A DNA stretch of 36,336 bases from Bacillota bacterium (GTDB lineage: Bacteria; Bacillota; TC1; UBA5767). Positions 1 to 7,274 of the stretch are shown in pieces (the first letter of the stretch is position 1; the number at the start of each line of letters is the position of its first letter). Under the pieces are notes generated by a model. That model did no database searches, was not told the DNA's origin, and was given only the letters and a program-made list of their open reading frames with translations. The DNA lies in NCBI GenBank assembly GCA_007121025.1, contig SKMO01000080.1:1-36336 (forward strand), written 5' to 3'. The position numbers and the translations under genes are program-made.

Positions 1-891
1 CGTCCCGAATTCCTTGCCCACAGATCCAAGCGTCTCTCCGGTTTCATCAAAAAGTTCCGTCGGAAAAGGACCCTCACCCACCCGGGTCAGGTACGCTTTG
101 GCAACTCCCAGAACCCGATCAATGGCTGTGGGGCCGACCCCGGCTCCCGGACAGGCGCCTCCTGCCGTAGGGCTGGAACTGGTCACGAAGGGATACGTTC
201 CATGGTCAATGTCCAGAAGGGTGCCCTGGGCCCCTTCAAACAGGATGTTTTTTCCTGCTTCCAGTTCCCGGTTGACCAGCGGCACACTGTCCACGACATA
301 AGGACGAATGGCCTCTGCGTATTCGAGAATCTCCTGGTAAATCGTGTCAAATTCCAGAGGCGCGGCGCCGTAGATTTTTTCAATCAGCTCATTTTTTTCC
401 CGCAGATTGGACGCCAACAGTTCCCTGAACTCATCGGGCCGAAGCAAGTCACCGATCCGAATGCCACAGCGGCTGATCTTATCGGCATAGCAGGGCCCAA
501 TCCCCCGTTTCGTGGTCCCGATCTTCTGTTTCCCGCGCCGCTCTTCCTGCAGCCCGTCAATCAGTTTGTGATAGGGCATAATCACATGCGCCGTCGAACT
601 GATGCGAAGCGTCTCCACGCTGATCCCTTTTTCTTCCAGATAGCGGACTTCCTGCAAAAGGACTTCCGGATCCACCACCACACCGTTTCCTATCACCGTC
701 TGTTTTCCACTGATGATCCCCGACGGGATCAGATGAAGCTTGTATTCCACATCCCCAACAAGAACCGTGTGTCCGGCGTTATTACCGCCCTGGTACCGGA
801 CCACCAAGTCGGCCTTTTCCGCCAGATAATCCGTGATTTTCCCTTTTCCTTCATCACCCCACTGGGCTCCGATCAATACAACTGCAGACAT
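1..891 (-). CDS. purA: Adenylosuccinate synthetase, 3' end cut off by window edge
   Basis: Joins IMP and aspartate using GTP to form adenylosuccinate, the first committed step of AMP synthesis in the cytosol. The 297 codons present run open to position 1, so the last third or so of a roughly 428-residue family protein lies outside. The N-terminus has the family signature [10 protein letters not shown]-like stretch ([11 protein letters not shown], residues 8-18) with catalytic Asp13, the GGNNAGHTV segment with catalytic His41, and GTTKRGIGP at about 125-133. The ATG at 889-891 follows AGGAGG, and this SD overlaps the end of the upstream queT reading frame, so the two are probably translationally coupled. 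Last gene seen of the rplI-dnaB-queT-purA run. Identification is very secure. Confidence 0.97.
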   Translation of the reverse strand, partial: MSAVVLIGAQWGDEGKGKITDYLAEKADLVVRYQGGNNAGHTVLVGDVEYKLHLIPSGIISGKQTVIGNGVVVDPEVLLQEVRYLEEKGISVETLRISSTAHVIMPYHKLIDGLQEERRGKQKIGTTKRGIGPCYADKISRCGIRIGDLLRPDEFRELLASNLREKNELIEKIYGAAPLEFDTIYQEILEYAEAIRPYVVDSVPLVNRELEAGKNILFEGAQGTLLDIDHGTYPFVTSSSPTAGGACPGAGVGPTAIDRVLGVAKAYLTRVGEGPFPTELFDETGETLGSVGKEFGT

Positions 892-895
892 CTGC

Positions 896-1375
896 TTACC
901 TCCTCAGGGTTTCATTCTCCGCATGCACTCTTAGCTTCTTGATCAGCAGTTTTCCTAATGTAAAAACAACTGCAGCCTGGCTGATCCCAATAAACAAAAC
1001 GGTTACAATGTATGGCCAGTCCAGTTCAAGCGTGAGATGAAGAACGATGCTCACAACAATGGCATTGACAATCACCGGTGGCCAGTACGCCCAATTTGTT
1101 TTTCGCAGACGGTAGGTCAGATAGGCCGCAAGAAGGGTTGCCAGACTCCCCAGGATTACATCCAGTGGGCCCAGAGGGCTTCCAAACAGATTCACCAAGA
1201 GCACTCCGATAAATAGTCCCGGGATGGCTTCAACATATAAAATGGGAAGCACGGTCAGGCTTTCAGCCACCCGAAACTGCAATGGCCCAAAAGAAATGGC
1301 CGACAGGCCAGGGGCCAGTCCCAACGCTGTGTACACCGCAGCAATCAATGCGCCGCGAAGCATTCGATTATTCAT
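896..1375 (-). CDS. queT: QueT-family queuosine-precursor transporter S component
   Basis: A 159-residue hydrophobic protein with about five or six membrane segments. It resembles the QueT family, the substrate-binding S component of an ECF-type importer thought to take up a queuosine precursor such as preQ1 or queuine. Family features are the N-terminal [11 protein letters not shown]-like helix, the motif [15 protein letters not shown] (about 50-64) and EAIPGLFIG shortly after. The energising EcfA/EcfT parts are not in this window and would be shared in trans. It lies between dnaB and purA on the same strand. Its TAA overlaps the purA SD. The ATG follows GAGGTG with 5 bases between. The 89-base gap upstream holds a strong stem-loop. 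Substrate is inferred from family only. Confidence 0.85.
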   Translation of the reverse strand: MNNRMLRGALIAAVYTALGLAPGLSAISFGPLQFRVAESLTVLPILYVEAIPGLFIGVLLVNLFGSPLGPLDVILGSLATLLAAYLTYRLRKTNWAYWPPVIVNAIVVSIVLHLTLELDWPYIVTVLFIGISQAAVVFTLGKLLIKKLRVHAENETLRR

Positions 1376-1408
1376 TTGTGCACCTCTATTCGCTTGTTTT
1401 CAGTGTCT

Positions 1409-1464
1409 GCCAGCTCCCGCCGGTTTGCGTAATGCGTTTTTTCACTTCCTGCAGGGGAGCTGGC
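1409..1464 (-). promoter_or_regulatory. Stem-loop leader between dnaB and queT, possible riboswitch-like element
   Basis: A perfect 10-bp stem (GCCAGCTCCC / GGGAGCTGGC, 1455-1464 with 1409-1418) encloses a 36-base loop rich in A's on the transcribed strand. The stem begins directly after the dnaB TAA and ends about 33 bases before the queT ATG. No U-tract follows, so it is not a typical intrinsic terminator. queT genes are often controlled by preQ1 riboswitches, but I could not match the known preQ1-I or preQ1-II consensus. The structure is seen; a ligand-sensing role is a guess. Confidence 0.4.
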
Positions 1465-2775
1465 TTAACGGGACAGATCCGCAAACTTGGTCATTTCCGC
1501 AAAGAACGCCAGTTCAACCGTCCCCGTCGGACCATGACGGTGTTTGGCCACGATGATCTCTGCGATGTTTTTCTTGTCAGTCTCATCATCGTAGTATTCC
1601 GGCCGGTGGATAAACATCACACAGTCACTGTCCTGCTCCAGAGACCCGGATTCCCGCAGGTGACTCAACGCCGGTTTTTTATCGCTGGTTTGCTCCACTG
1701 CCCGGCTCAGCTGGGACAACGCCATCACGGGAACATCCAACTCCCGGGCCAGCGCTTTCATGGATCTGGAAATCTCGGACACTTCCTGCTGACGGTTCTC
1801 AACCTTTTTGTGGGATTGCATCAGCTGGAGGTAATCCACAATAATCAGACCCAACCCTTTGTCCGCCTTCAGACGCCGGGCTTTTCCCCGGATCTCCATA
1901 ACGCCGATTCCCGGAGTATCATCGATGTAGATCGGAAGAAGTGACAACTCGTTGGCGGTCTTGCTGAGCCGCTCAATCTCCTCCATGGAAATATTGCCCG
2001 CCCGGAGTTTTTGCTGATCCAACATGGCTTCAGAAGACAGCATTCTGGTCACAAGCTGATCCGCAGACATTTCCAGGCTGAACAAGGCCACCGGGTAATC
2101 TTCCCGGGCCGCCCTCAGGGCAATGTTCAGACAGAACGACGTTTTTCCCATTCCGGGACGGGCCGCCACGATCAGCATATCGCTTCCATGCAGCCCCAGA
2201 AGGATGCGGTCCAAATCACGGAACGTGGGAATCCCGGTGACTTCGCCGGAATTCTGTGCCATCAGGGAGATCTGATCGATGGCATCATGCATGGCATCCC
2301 CGATGGGGATAAACCCGGATTTTTGGCGTTTTTCCGCCACATCCAGAATCATCCGCTCCGATTCATCCAGAAGAAAATCCACTTCCGCTTCCCCGGCAAA
2401 GGCTTTGGAGGTGATGTTCACTGACGTGGAGATCAGTGCCCGCAAAATGGCCTTCTCTTCAACAATCTTCGCGTAATACTGTGCGTTGGCTGCCGAAGGA
2501 ACCACGGTGGACAGGTAGGCCAGATACGAAGCCCCGCCCACCTTGTCCAGTTTTTCTCCCTTTTTCAGTTGATTGGTCAGCGTCACCAGATCTACCGGAA
2601 CGTACTGTTCGTGGAGTTTCTGGATTCCTTCATAGATGAGTCCGTGTTTCTCCTGGTAAAAACTCCCAGCGCGGATGGATTCCGAGACTTCATCCAGCAC
2701 GTCTTGTCCCTGCAGCAGAGAGCCCAATAACGCCTGTTCTGCTTCTTCATTGTGCGGCGGGATCCGGTCGATCAC
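1465..2775 (-). CDS. dnaB: Replicative DNA helicase DnaB
   Basis: Hexameric ring helicase that unwinds DNA at the replication fork (called DnaC in Bacillus subtilis). The 436 residues match the family length. The N-terminal DnaB_N domain covers about residues 5-105. The RecA-like domain has Walker A ARPGMGKTS at 205-213, Walker B LIIVDYLQLM around 310-319, and the downstream Gln/Arg segment with ALSQLSRAVE. The start is GTG at 2773-2775: an in-frame TGA lies just upstream, and AGGAG sits eight bases before it, overlapping the rplI stop. It is transcribed after rplI and before queT and purA, as in many Clostridia. No intein or truncation seen. Confidence 0.97.
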   Translation of the reverse strand: MIDRIPPHNEEAEQALLGSLLQGQDVLDEVSESIRAGSFYQEKHGLIYEGIQKLHEQYVPVDLVTLTNQLKKGEKLDKVGGASYLAYLSTVVPSAANAQYYAKIVEEKAILRALISTSVNITSKAFAGEAEVDFLLDESERMILDVAEKRQKSGFIPIGDAMHDAIDQISLMAQNSGEVTGIPTFRDLDRILLGLHGSDMLIVAARPGMGKTSFCLNIALRAAREDYPVALFSLEMSADQLVTRMLSSEAMLDQQKLRAGNISMEEIERLSKTANELSLLPIYIDDTPGIGVMEIRGKARRLKADKGLGLIIVDYLQLMQSHKKVENRQQEVSEISRSMKALARELDVPVMALSQLSRAVEQTSDKKPALSHLRESGSLEQDSDCVMFIHRPEYYDDETDKKNIAEIIVAKHRHGPTGTVELAFFAEMTKFADLSR

Positions 2776-2788
2776 CTTCCATCAGCTC

Positions 2789-3238
2789 CTATTCTTCCTG
2801 TTTGACAATCACTTTGATCGTTGCGCTGACATTGGGGTACAGCTTGATCTTTACATCATAGGCCCCCAACGTTTTAATGGTCTCTCCAATATCAATCTTC
2901 TTTTTGTCGACATTCAGCCCGAACTTCCGGTTGATGCTGTCTGCCAGGTCTTTACTGGTGATGGCTCCAAACAACCGGCCCTTGTCACCGGCTTTTGCCA
3001 CGTACTCCAGGGTCTGACTTTCCAGCGACCGGGCTTTCGCCTGTGCATCACTCAGCTCTTTGGCCAATTTTTCTTCCGCCCGGGCCTTTTCCTGCTGGAC
3101 CCTCTGCACACTGGCGGCCGTCGCCTCACGGGCCAACTCCCTGGGCAGGAGGTAATTGCGGCCGTACCCATCGGACACTTTTACCACATCGCCTTTTTTT
3201 CCCAAACCCTTTACATCGCTATTCAGAATGACTTCCAT
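2789..3238 (-). CDS. rplI: 50S ribosomal protein L9
   Basis: Large-subunit ribosomal protein that binds 23S rRNA near the L1 stalk. The 149 residues fit the usual length. The N-terminal RNA-binding domain starts MEVILNSDVKGLGKKGD and contains the conserved GYGRNYLLPRELA stretch; a long charged helix follows (about 45-75), then the C-terminal domain. The reading frame continues 38 codons upstream, but the ATG at 3236-3238 gives the canonical N-terminus and has a G-rich SD (GGGGG). It overlaps the end of yybS by 20 bases, suggesting translational coupling. In many Bacillota the phosphodiesterase gene gdpP lies between yybS and rplI; it is absent here. Confidence 0.96.
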   Translation of the reverse strand: MEVILNSDVKGLGKKGDVVKVSDGYGRNYLLPRELAREATAASVQRVQQEKARAEEKLAKELSDAQAKARSLESQTLEYVAKAGDKGRLFGAITSKDLADSINRKFGLNVDKKKIDIGETIKTLGAYDVKIKLYPNVSATIKVIVKQEE

Positions 3239-4238
3239 CGTTTTTTCCCCCTTTTTTCCGGTCAAAGCTCTTTCTGTAATCGAAAAAGACATCAAACACA
3301 CCCATGAAGATGAGAATGTAGAGAAACACCTGGAAATACAGCACCGCTCCAAACAGCAACAGAAATTTCAGTGCCGGAGCCAGTTTGGTGTGTTTCCACC
3401 CATAAATCGCAATGGACAGACCGGAAAGCCCGAACAAAAACCCGAACAACACCAGAAGGTTTTGCCCGAACAGGCCAGGAAGCTCCCAGTCGAGCCAAGT
3501 CGAGATCAGCACAAGCAGCAATCCGGCGATCACACCCCATACCAGACGCCAGTCCAACCGCCACATGCTAAACGGCGGCAGTTTTTCCGGGACGGGCAGT
3601 TTCAGTCTCCGCAAAACCCCCCTGCTGATGATCAGCGACAGCAGGGCCGTGACCATGGCATTGATCAGGAGCATCGCCGGCAGGATACTGACCACAAGGG
3701 TGGCCCCTGCACGGAGGGTTTCCTGTGCTTCTTCCGGCGTCATTCCCCGGCCTTCCAACAGCTCAGCCATCCCGGTGTCTCTGTAAAGCTCCATGATGGT
3801 TTCACCCAGATTGCTGACCTGGGCCGCCATCTGGGTCAGGCTGAATCCGGCAATGCCCAGGGAAATGACCAGCGACACCAGGGTTCCGGCCACGGCAATC
3901 AACGCACCGCCGGACAGCATTCGGCTCAGGGGCAGTTGCTTTCGAAAAGACCAGCCATAAAACAAGGCCAGTCCGGAAAACTCCAGCAACAGGAACAGCG
4001 CCGGCAAGGGTGTCGCCAAAAGACCGAGAAGCACACCCGCCACCGCCAGTCCCCCGGCACCAGCTTTGAGTCCTTTTTGCATGGTCAGGATAATCAACGG
4101 CACCAGCCATAAAAAATTGGTGATCAACGAAAGCGGAGGGATATACACCCCGATCGTTCCCAGGATGGCTGCCAGAGCAGCCAGCACCGCGGTGTATGCG
4201 ATTGTATGGGCTGAGCGAAACGTTCTGTTGTCTTCCAT
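3219..4238 (-). CDS. yybS: YybS-like DUF2232 membrane protein
   Basis: A 339-residue integral membrane protein with about eight hydrophobic segments and a highly charged C-terminus. Both sequence style and position (between rpsR and rplI) match the DUF2232/YybS family, which lies beside gdpP and rplI in many Bacillota. It looks like a multi-spanning protein related to ECF S-components, but its substrate is not established. The N-terminus HTIAYTAVLAALAAIL resembles S-component first helices. The ATG at 4236-4238 has GGAGG eight bases upstream. Its last 20 bases overlap rplI. It sits downstream of the rpsR terminator, and a weak -10-like TAGAAT at 4266-4271 could give it its own promoter. Confidence 0.85.
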   Translation of the reverse strand: MEDNRTFRSAHTIAYTAVLAALAAILGTIGVYIPPLSLITNFLWLVPLIILTMQKGLKAGAGGLAVAGVLLGLLATPLPALFLLLEFSGLALFYGWSFRKQLPLSRMLSGGALIAVAGTLVSLVISLGIAGFSLTQMAAQVSNLGETIMELYRDTGMAELLEGRGMTPEEAQETLRAGATLVVSILPAMLLINAMVTALLSLIISRGVLRRLKLPVPEKLPPFSMWRLDWRLVWGVIAGLLLVLISTWLDWELPGLFGQNLLVLFGFLFGLSGLSIAIYGWKHTKLAPALKFLLLFGAVLYFQVFLYILIFMGVFDVFFDYRKSFDRKKGGKNDGSHSE

Positions 4239-4265
4239 GCTTCCTCCGCAAACGGTTCTGTGTCC

Positions 4266-4271
4266 ATTCTA
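4266..4271 (-). promoter_or_regulatory. Possible -10 box for yybS-rplI-dnaB
   Basis: TAGAAT on the minus strand lies in the short gap between the rpsR terminator and the yybS start, about 28 bases before the ATG. The -35 region would fall inside the terminator T-tract and matches poorly. Read-through from rpsR remains possible. Confidence 0.3.
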
Positions 4272-4278
4272 CACTCTG

Positions 4279-4320
4279 CAAAAAAATAAAAAAAGGCCAC
4301 TGTCGATCCAGCGGCCTTTT
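4279..4320 (-). terminator. Intrinsic terminator after rpsR
   Basis: On the minus strand AAAAGGCCGCTG pairs with CAGTGGCCTTTT (12 bp, one G-T wobble) around the loop GATCGA, followed by a long T-rich tail (TTTTTTTATTTTTTT). It begins a few bases after the rpsR stop and should end the rpsF-ssb-rpsR transcript. Confidence 0.9.
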
Positions 4321-4325
4321 CATCA

Positions 4326-4556
4326 CTACTCCTGGGTGGTAAACGGCATCAAGGCAATGTGTCTTGCTCTCTTGATGGCGATCGTCAGCTGTCTTTGGTG
4401 AGAAGCACAGTTTCCTGTGATTCTACGAGGCAGGATTTTTCCCCGCTCCGTCACAAATTTTTTCAGCTTGTTGGTGTCTTTATAATCGATGAATTCCGCT
4501 TTGTCTACACAAAACTGGCAGACTTTTCTGCGGCCTCTTCTGCGCTCACGCTTCAT
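4326..4556 (-). CDS. rpsR: 30S ribosomal protein S18
   Basis: Small-subunit protein that forms a heterodimer with S6 on 16S rRNA. The 76 residues have a basic N-terminus (RERRRGRRK), the pair CQFC at 13-16 and a further Cys-X2-His (CASH) near residue 50, typical of the zinc-binding (C+) form of S18. The core [14 protein letters not shown] and the C-terminal [18 protein letters not shown] are highly conserved. The ATG has AAGGAGG upstream. Last gene of the rpsF-ssb-rpsR operon, directly before a strong terminator. Confidence 0.97.
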   Translation of the reverse strand: MKRERRRGRRKVCQFCVDKAEFIDYKDTNKLKKFVTERGKILPRRITGNCASHQRQLTIAIKRARHIALMPFTTQE

Positions 4557-4575
4557 GACTACTCCTCCTTACGAT

Positions 4576-4980
4576 TTAGAATGGAAGGTCGTCGTCAGAA
4601 ATGTCGCTGTCGTAACCACCGCTGCTGGTTTCCGCTCCGCTGCCGGAAGAAGCGCTTTTTCCTTCGCCGCCTCCTGGCAGAAACCGTACATCGTTGGCCG
4701 TCACATCGACACTAATCTTTTTTTGACCTTCTTTTTCGTATGTGTTGATCTCAATTCTTCCATCTACCACAACCATCCGTCCCTTGGACAGGTAGTTGGC
4801 ACAGCTTTCTGCCTGCTTTCCCCACACAGCAACCCGGAAAAAATCTGCATCCGGTTGTCCTTCCCGTTTGAACGTCCGGTCCACTGCCAAATCGAAATTC
4901 GTTACCGATTTTCCATTGGTTGTATACCTCAGCTCTGGGTCTCTGGTCAGACGACCGACCAAAATGACTTTATTGAACAA
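4576..4980 (-). CDS. ssb: Single-stranded DNA-binding protein
   Basis: Tetrameric OB-fold protein that coats single-stranded DNA in replication, repair and recombination. The 134 residues comprise the OB fold (about 1-105, beginning FNKVILVGRLTRDPELRY), a Gly/Ser-rich linker and the acidic tip DDDLPF that recruits partner proteins. The start is best read as TTG at 4978-4980: it gives the canonical N-terminus and lies 7 bases from a GGAGG. The in-frame GTG three codons upstream overlaps that SD, so it is unlikely. It sits between rpsF and rpsR, the usual bacterial order. Confidence 0.95.
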   Translation of the reverse strand: MFNKVILVGRLTRDPELRYTTNGKSVTNFDLAVDRTFKREGQPDADFFRVAVWGKQAESCANYLSKGRMVVVDGRIEINTYEKEGQKKISVDVTANDVRFLPGGGEGKSASSGSGAETSSGGYDSDISDDDLPF

Positions 4981-5000
4981 AGCAAGCACCTCCAGTTATT

Positions 5001-5288
5001 CTAGTACTCCTTACGTGTAACAAGAAACTTGAGAATGTTTTCGTCAATTCTCATGACCCGCTCGATCTCCTGCACAAAATCACCGACAGACTTGAATTCT
5101 GCCAGGACGTAGTAGCCGTCCTTGTTTTTCATGATTTCATACGCGAGCCTGCGTTTTCCCCACTCATCGACATTGACCACTTCACCGCCGTGTTCGGCGA
5201 TCAGTGTGGAATACTTCTCCACGACCGCAGCAGTTTCTTCCTGCTCCAGGTCGGCCTTGATGATGTAGACGATCTCGTAGTTGTTCAT
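5001..5288 (-). CDS. rpsF: 30S ribosomal protein S6
   Basis: Small-subunit protein that pairs with S18. The 95 residues start MNNYEIVYIIKADL and carry the conserved GKRRLAYEI block and the VMRIDENILKFLV segment. The ATG at 5286-5288 has AAGGAGGTG upstream. First gene of the rpsF-ssb-rpsR operon. In Bacillota the S6:S18 complex can bind the rpsF leader and repress the operon. A short hairpin in this leader could take that role, but I did not recognise the specific binding motif. Confidence 0.97.
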   Translation of the reverse strand: MNNYEIVYIIKADLEQEETAAVVEKYSTLIAEHGGEVVNVDEWGKRRLAYEIMKNKDGYYVLAEFKSVGDFVQEIERVMRIDENILKFLVTRKEY

Positions 5289-5388
5289 TTCCCTTCACCT
5301 CCTTATGGACTCTGACCCCAGATCAAGTCTGGAGTAAGGATGGAAAACCATCGAAGAACATTGTATCATTTCGGGAACCACCCCGCAA
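5289..5388 (-). promoter_or_regulatory. Promoter and leader of the rpsF-ssb-rpsR operon
   Basis: A sigma-A-like promoter is visible on the minus strand: -35 TTGCGG (5383-5388), 17-base spacer, -10 TACAAT (5360-5365). The leader that follows is about 65 bases and contains a small hairpin, ACTCCAGA / TCTGGGGT around CTTGA (about 5315-5335), before the AAGGAGGTG. Promoter is well supported by spacing; regulation by S6:S18 is only suggested by family knowledge. Confidence 0.7.
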
Positions 5389-5393
5389 GAAGC

Positions 5394-5582
5394 TTACGGC
5401 TGTTTCAGGACTTTTTTCACCCGTTTCTCAAAATCCCGGCGGCTAAGCAGCACCATCCGGCCGCAGCCCTGGCATTTGATCCGGAAGTCCATCCCCACCC
5501 GAAGGATCTCCCATCGGTCACTTCCACAGGGGTGTGCCTTTTTCATTTGTACAAAATCTCCGATCTGGTATTGTTCTGCCAT
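5394..5582 (-). CDS. DUF951 small protein
   Basis: A 62-residue protein of the DUF951 family, widespread in Bacillota next to rpsF or in the same region; its function is unknown. It has the family pattern KKAHPCGSDRWEILRVG and a C-terminal CQGCGR knuckle. These three Cys (one in HPCG, two in CQGCG) could bind a metal, and the C-terminus is basic. The ATG at 5580-5582 has GAGGTG at good spacing; a GTG three codons upstream overlaps that SD and is less likely. It lies downstream of the variant Tad locus and upstream of the rpsF promoter. Confidence 0.88.
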   Translation of the reverse strand: MAEQYQIGDFVQMKKAHPCGSDRWEILRVGMDFRIKCQGCGRMVLLSRRDFEKRVKKVLKQP

Positions 5583-5600
5583 GTTCTTCACCTCAGGTTC

Positions 5601-5609
5601 ATTTTACCA
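5601..5609 (-). promoter_or_regulatory. Extended -10 promoter candidate for the DUF951 gene
   Basis: TGGTAAAAT on the minus strand fits an extended -10 (TGn plus TAAAAT). It ends about 19 bases before the DUF951 ATG, so the leader would be very short. No good -35 is seen. Alternatively the gene is read through from the Tad-like operon. Confidence 0.35.
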
Positions 5610-5617
5610 CAGAACCC

Positions 5618-6349
5618 TTAGTTGTCTGCGATCTGTGTGCGCAAACAGACCAGGCATGGTCTGAAACCGGAGGCAATGGCATCCTCCCTGGTGGTCACCA
5701 GGGGTTGTTTGTTTCGCACATATCGGCAGTCACTGTGCGTATGGAAGACTTTGAGATAATCGTGTGCCTTTTCGCTGTCATCCACAATGAACACCTGTCC
5801 GTTCCGGGCACCGGAATCATCAGACTCCGGGTCTCCTGGAACCCATTCTCCCAGACTGTCTCCGAGAGCAGGAAGGATTTCATCGTTAAAAAATGCCAGC
5901 TGGCGGAGGTTCATTGCCGGCAAAAATCGCCGGCTTGTCTGCGTGAGCGAAAGACGGGCACCCAGGGAACCCGCACGGACCATGTCCCGGCTGGCCGTGC
6001 CCTGTACGAGCACATCACCCACCGGAGGGTGGTCCAGATGATACTGAATATCCAGCACCCGGTCCCGGGTATGGGACAGGGTCGCTTGCTGAAGCGCTTC
6101 AATGCGCCCCAGAGCGTCCGGACTTCCAGCGACGATTCCCGCGGCATCCCAGTACAGGCCTGACTCCCGGGTCACCCAGTTCAGGCTGGTCTGGCGCAGA
6201 GCCGCTGTCATGTCCAGGGACCCGAGAACAAAGCGGTGCAGTCCGGTGAGTCCCTGTACCGCCATCACCAGGATGATGAGCAGAAACGGAAGGACCAGCA
6301 CCCCTTCAAGGGTCGTGCTGCCTCTAATTTCCCGGGAACGTCCCCACAT
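5618..6349 (-). CDS. TadE-like pseudopilin with C-terminal Ada-like Cys cluster
   Basis: A 243-residue protein with one hydrophobic helix near the N-terminus, STTLEGVLVLPFLLIILVMA, which fits a TadE-type or class III pseudopilin (Glu in TLEG after a basic leader). A middle part of about 130 residues is of unknown fold. The last 45 residues contain FHTHSDCRYV then ASGFRPCLVC, closely resembling the metal-binding Cys cluster of Ada-type domains (Cys at the first site, then CxxC, with nearby His). The tail would face outside the membrane. The ATG at 6347-6349 is chosen because it keeps the overlap with the upstream pilin gene to 26 bases; a start at 6403 is possible. Last gene of the variant Tad locus. 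Processing enzyme is not encoded nearby. Function of the Cys tail is unknown. Confidence 0.72.
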   Translation of the reverse strand: MWGRSREIRGSTTLEGVLVLPFLLIILVMAVQGLTGLHRFVLGSLDMTAALRQTSLNWVTRESGLYWDAAGIVAGSPDALGRIEALQQATLSHTRDRVLDIQYHLDHPPVGDVLVQGTASRDMVRAGSLGARLSLTQTSRRFLPAMNLRQLAFFNDEILPALGDSLGEWVPGDPESDDSGARNGQVFIVDDSEKAHDYLKVFHTHSDCRYVRNKQPLVTTREDAIASGFRPCLVCLRTQIADN

Positions 6350-6542
6350 TGACGTCCACCACCGGATCACCGATGTCCCGTCCAATATTTCCCAACAGTC
6401 CATGGAACCAGTTGGTCAGCGTGTTCTTGAAGGCAAACCCGATGGCAATGATCGCAATCATCAAAATGACTGCCTCCAGAGTCTCAACACCACGCTCATC
6501 CCTCCAGAACGCCCTGATGATCTCAACAGTACCGCGCATCAT
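6324..6542 (-). CDS. Flp1-like pilin subunit
   Basis: A 72-residue protein with a short basic leader (WRDERG) followed by VETLEAVILMIAIIAIGFAF, the arrangement of clostridial Flp1-like pilins. Cleavage would fall after the Gly of ERG, with Glu at position 5 of the mature form (VETLE). About 30 polar residues follow the helix. The ATG has a GGGGGGAG SD close by; the next codon is also ATG with better spacing. It lies between the TadC-like and TadE-like genes and is probably the major subunit of the filament or pseudopilus built by this locus. No prepilin peptidase is encoded in this cluster. Confidence 0.72.
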   Translation of the reverse strand: MMRGTVEIIRAFWRDERGVETLEAVILMIAIIAIGFAFKNTLTNWFHGLLGNIGRDIGDPVVDVNVGTFPGN

Positions 6543-6554
6543 ACTCCCCCCTTT

Positions 6555-7274
6555 CTATCTGATCTGCAACAGTGCAATCAGTCCTGGGGTCAGTGTCAAC
6601 AAACTGATCCCCACAAAAATCAGCATCATTGGAAAGACCATTTTCGCCGAAGCCCGTTCACTGCGGATCCGCATTTCATCCATCCGGCTTTTCCAGCAGT
6701 TCTGGGCCAGAAGCTCCAGACTCCGGGCCATTTGTCCCTCACCAAGTGAAATGCCCTGGAGTGTCAGAAAGACCAGCTTGGACAGGTTCGGTTCCCTGAT
6801 CCTGCGGACGATCCTTCCCAGAGCCTCATTCCTTGGGGTTCCGTGGTCAATGTCCCGAAACGCCTGACGAAGCGCTGCCTTGATGTCATTGTCCGCTCCC
6901 ATCTCAGCGGCCCTTCTGAGGGCCGTTTCCACCGGATAACCCGCCTCAAGAAAAACAATGTAGTTGCTGACCAGCCGCGGAAATTCCCGCCGGTAAGCCG
7001 CCAGGGTTTTTCTGGCGTTCTGGTGGTTTCTGACATCCTCTCTGAAGACATAGAGCAGACCGGCCAGAAGAATCAGCACCGCTTTCTCCCGGATTGCGAC
7101 CGCACCGAGAGCAGAGCCTGCAAGCAACAGCCCCAAACGGCACATCTGCTTTTCGCAGTGTTCTTCCAGGCTGTGCTGGCATCCCTCCGGAAACAGCACC
7201 CGACGATTGGCCTGCACCCACCGGCCATAGACTGAACGGGCAGCGAATGCCTTTACAGATTCTCGGTTGAACAT
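6555..7274 (-). CDS. TadC-like inner-membrane platform protein of the variant locus
   Basis: A 239-residue protein resembling type II secretion F-domain proteins of the TadC kind. It has two hydrophobic segments around 60-90, then a soluble part with the F-domain style pattern FPRLVSNYIVFLEAGYPVE and LREAF-like repeats, and a C-terminal pair of hydrophobic helices (MVFPMMLIFVGISLLTLTPG). The ATG at 7272-7274 has GGGGGA 7 bases upstream; a start five codons earlier lacks an SD. It overlaps the TadB-like gene by 22 bases. With its partner it should form the membrane platform that the ATPase drives. Shorter and more diverged than the TadC of the second locus. Confidence 0.75.
   Translation of the reverse strand: MFNRESVKAFAARSVYGRWVQANRRVLFPEGCQHSLEEHCEKQMCRLGLLLAGSALGAVAIREKAVLILLAGLLYVFREDVRNHQNARKTLAAYRREFPRLVSNYIVFLEAGYPVETALRRAAEMGADNDIKAALRQAFRDIDHGTPRNEALGRIVRRIREPNLSKLVFLTLQGISLGEGQMARSLELLAQNCWKSRMDEMRIRSERASAKMVFPMMLIFVGISLLTLTPGLIALLQIR

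Noticed and set aside
202-942. Plus-strand open frame of 246 codons
   Set aside because: It is antisense to purA; the minus strand encodes a perfect adenylosuccinate synthetase N-terminus there.
1376-1464. preQ1-I or preQ1-II riboswitch
   Set aside because: I could not fit either consensus; only an unnamed stem-loop is reported.
3156-4112. Plus-strand frame of 318 codons rich in Gln, Pro and His
   Set aside because: Antisense shadow of yybS and rplI; composition is typical of the reverse strand of a GC-rich gene and no SD is present.
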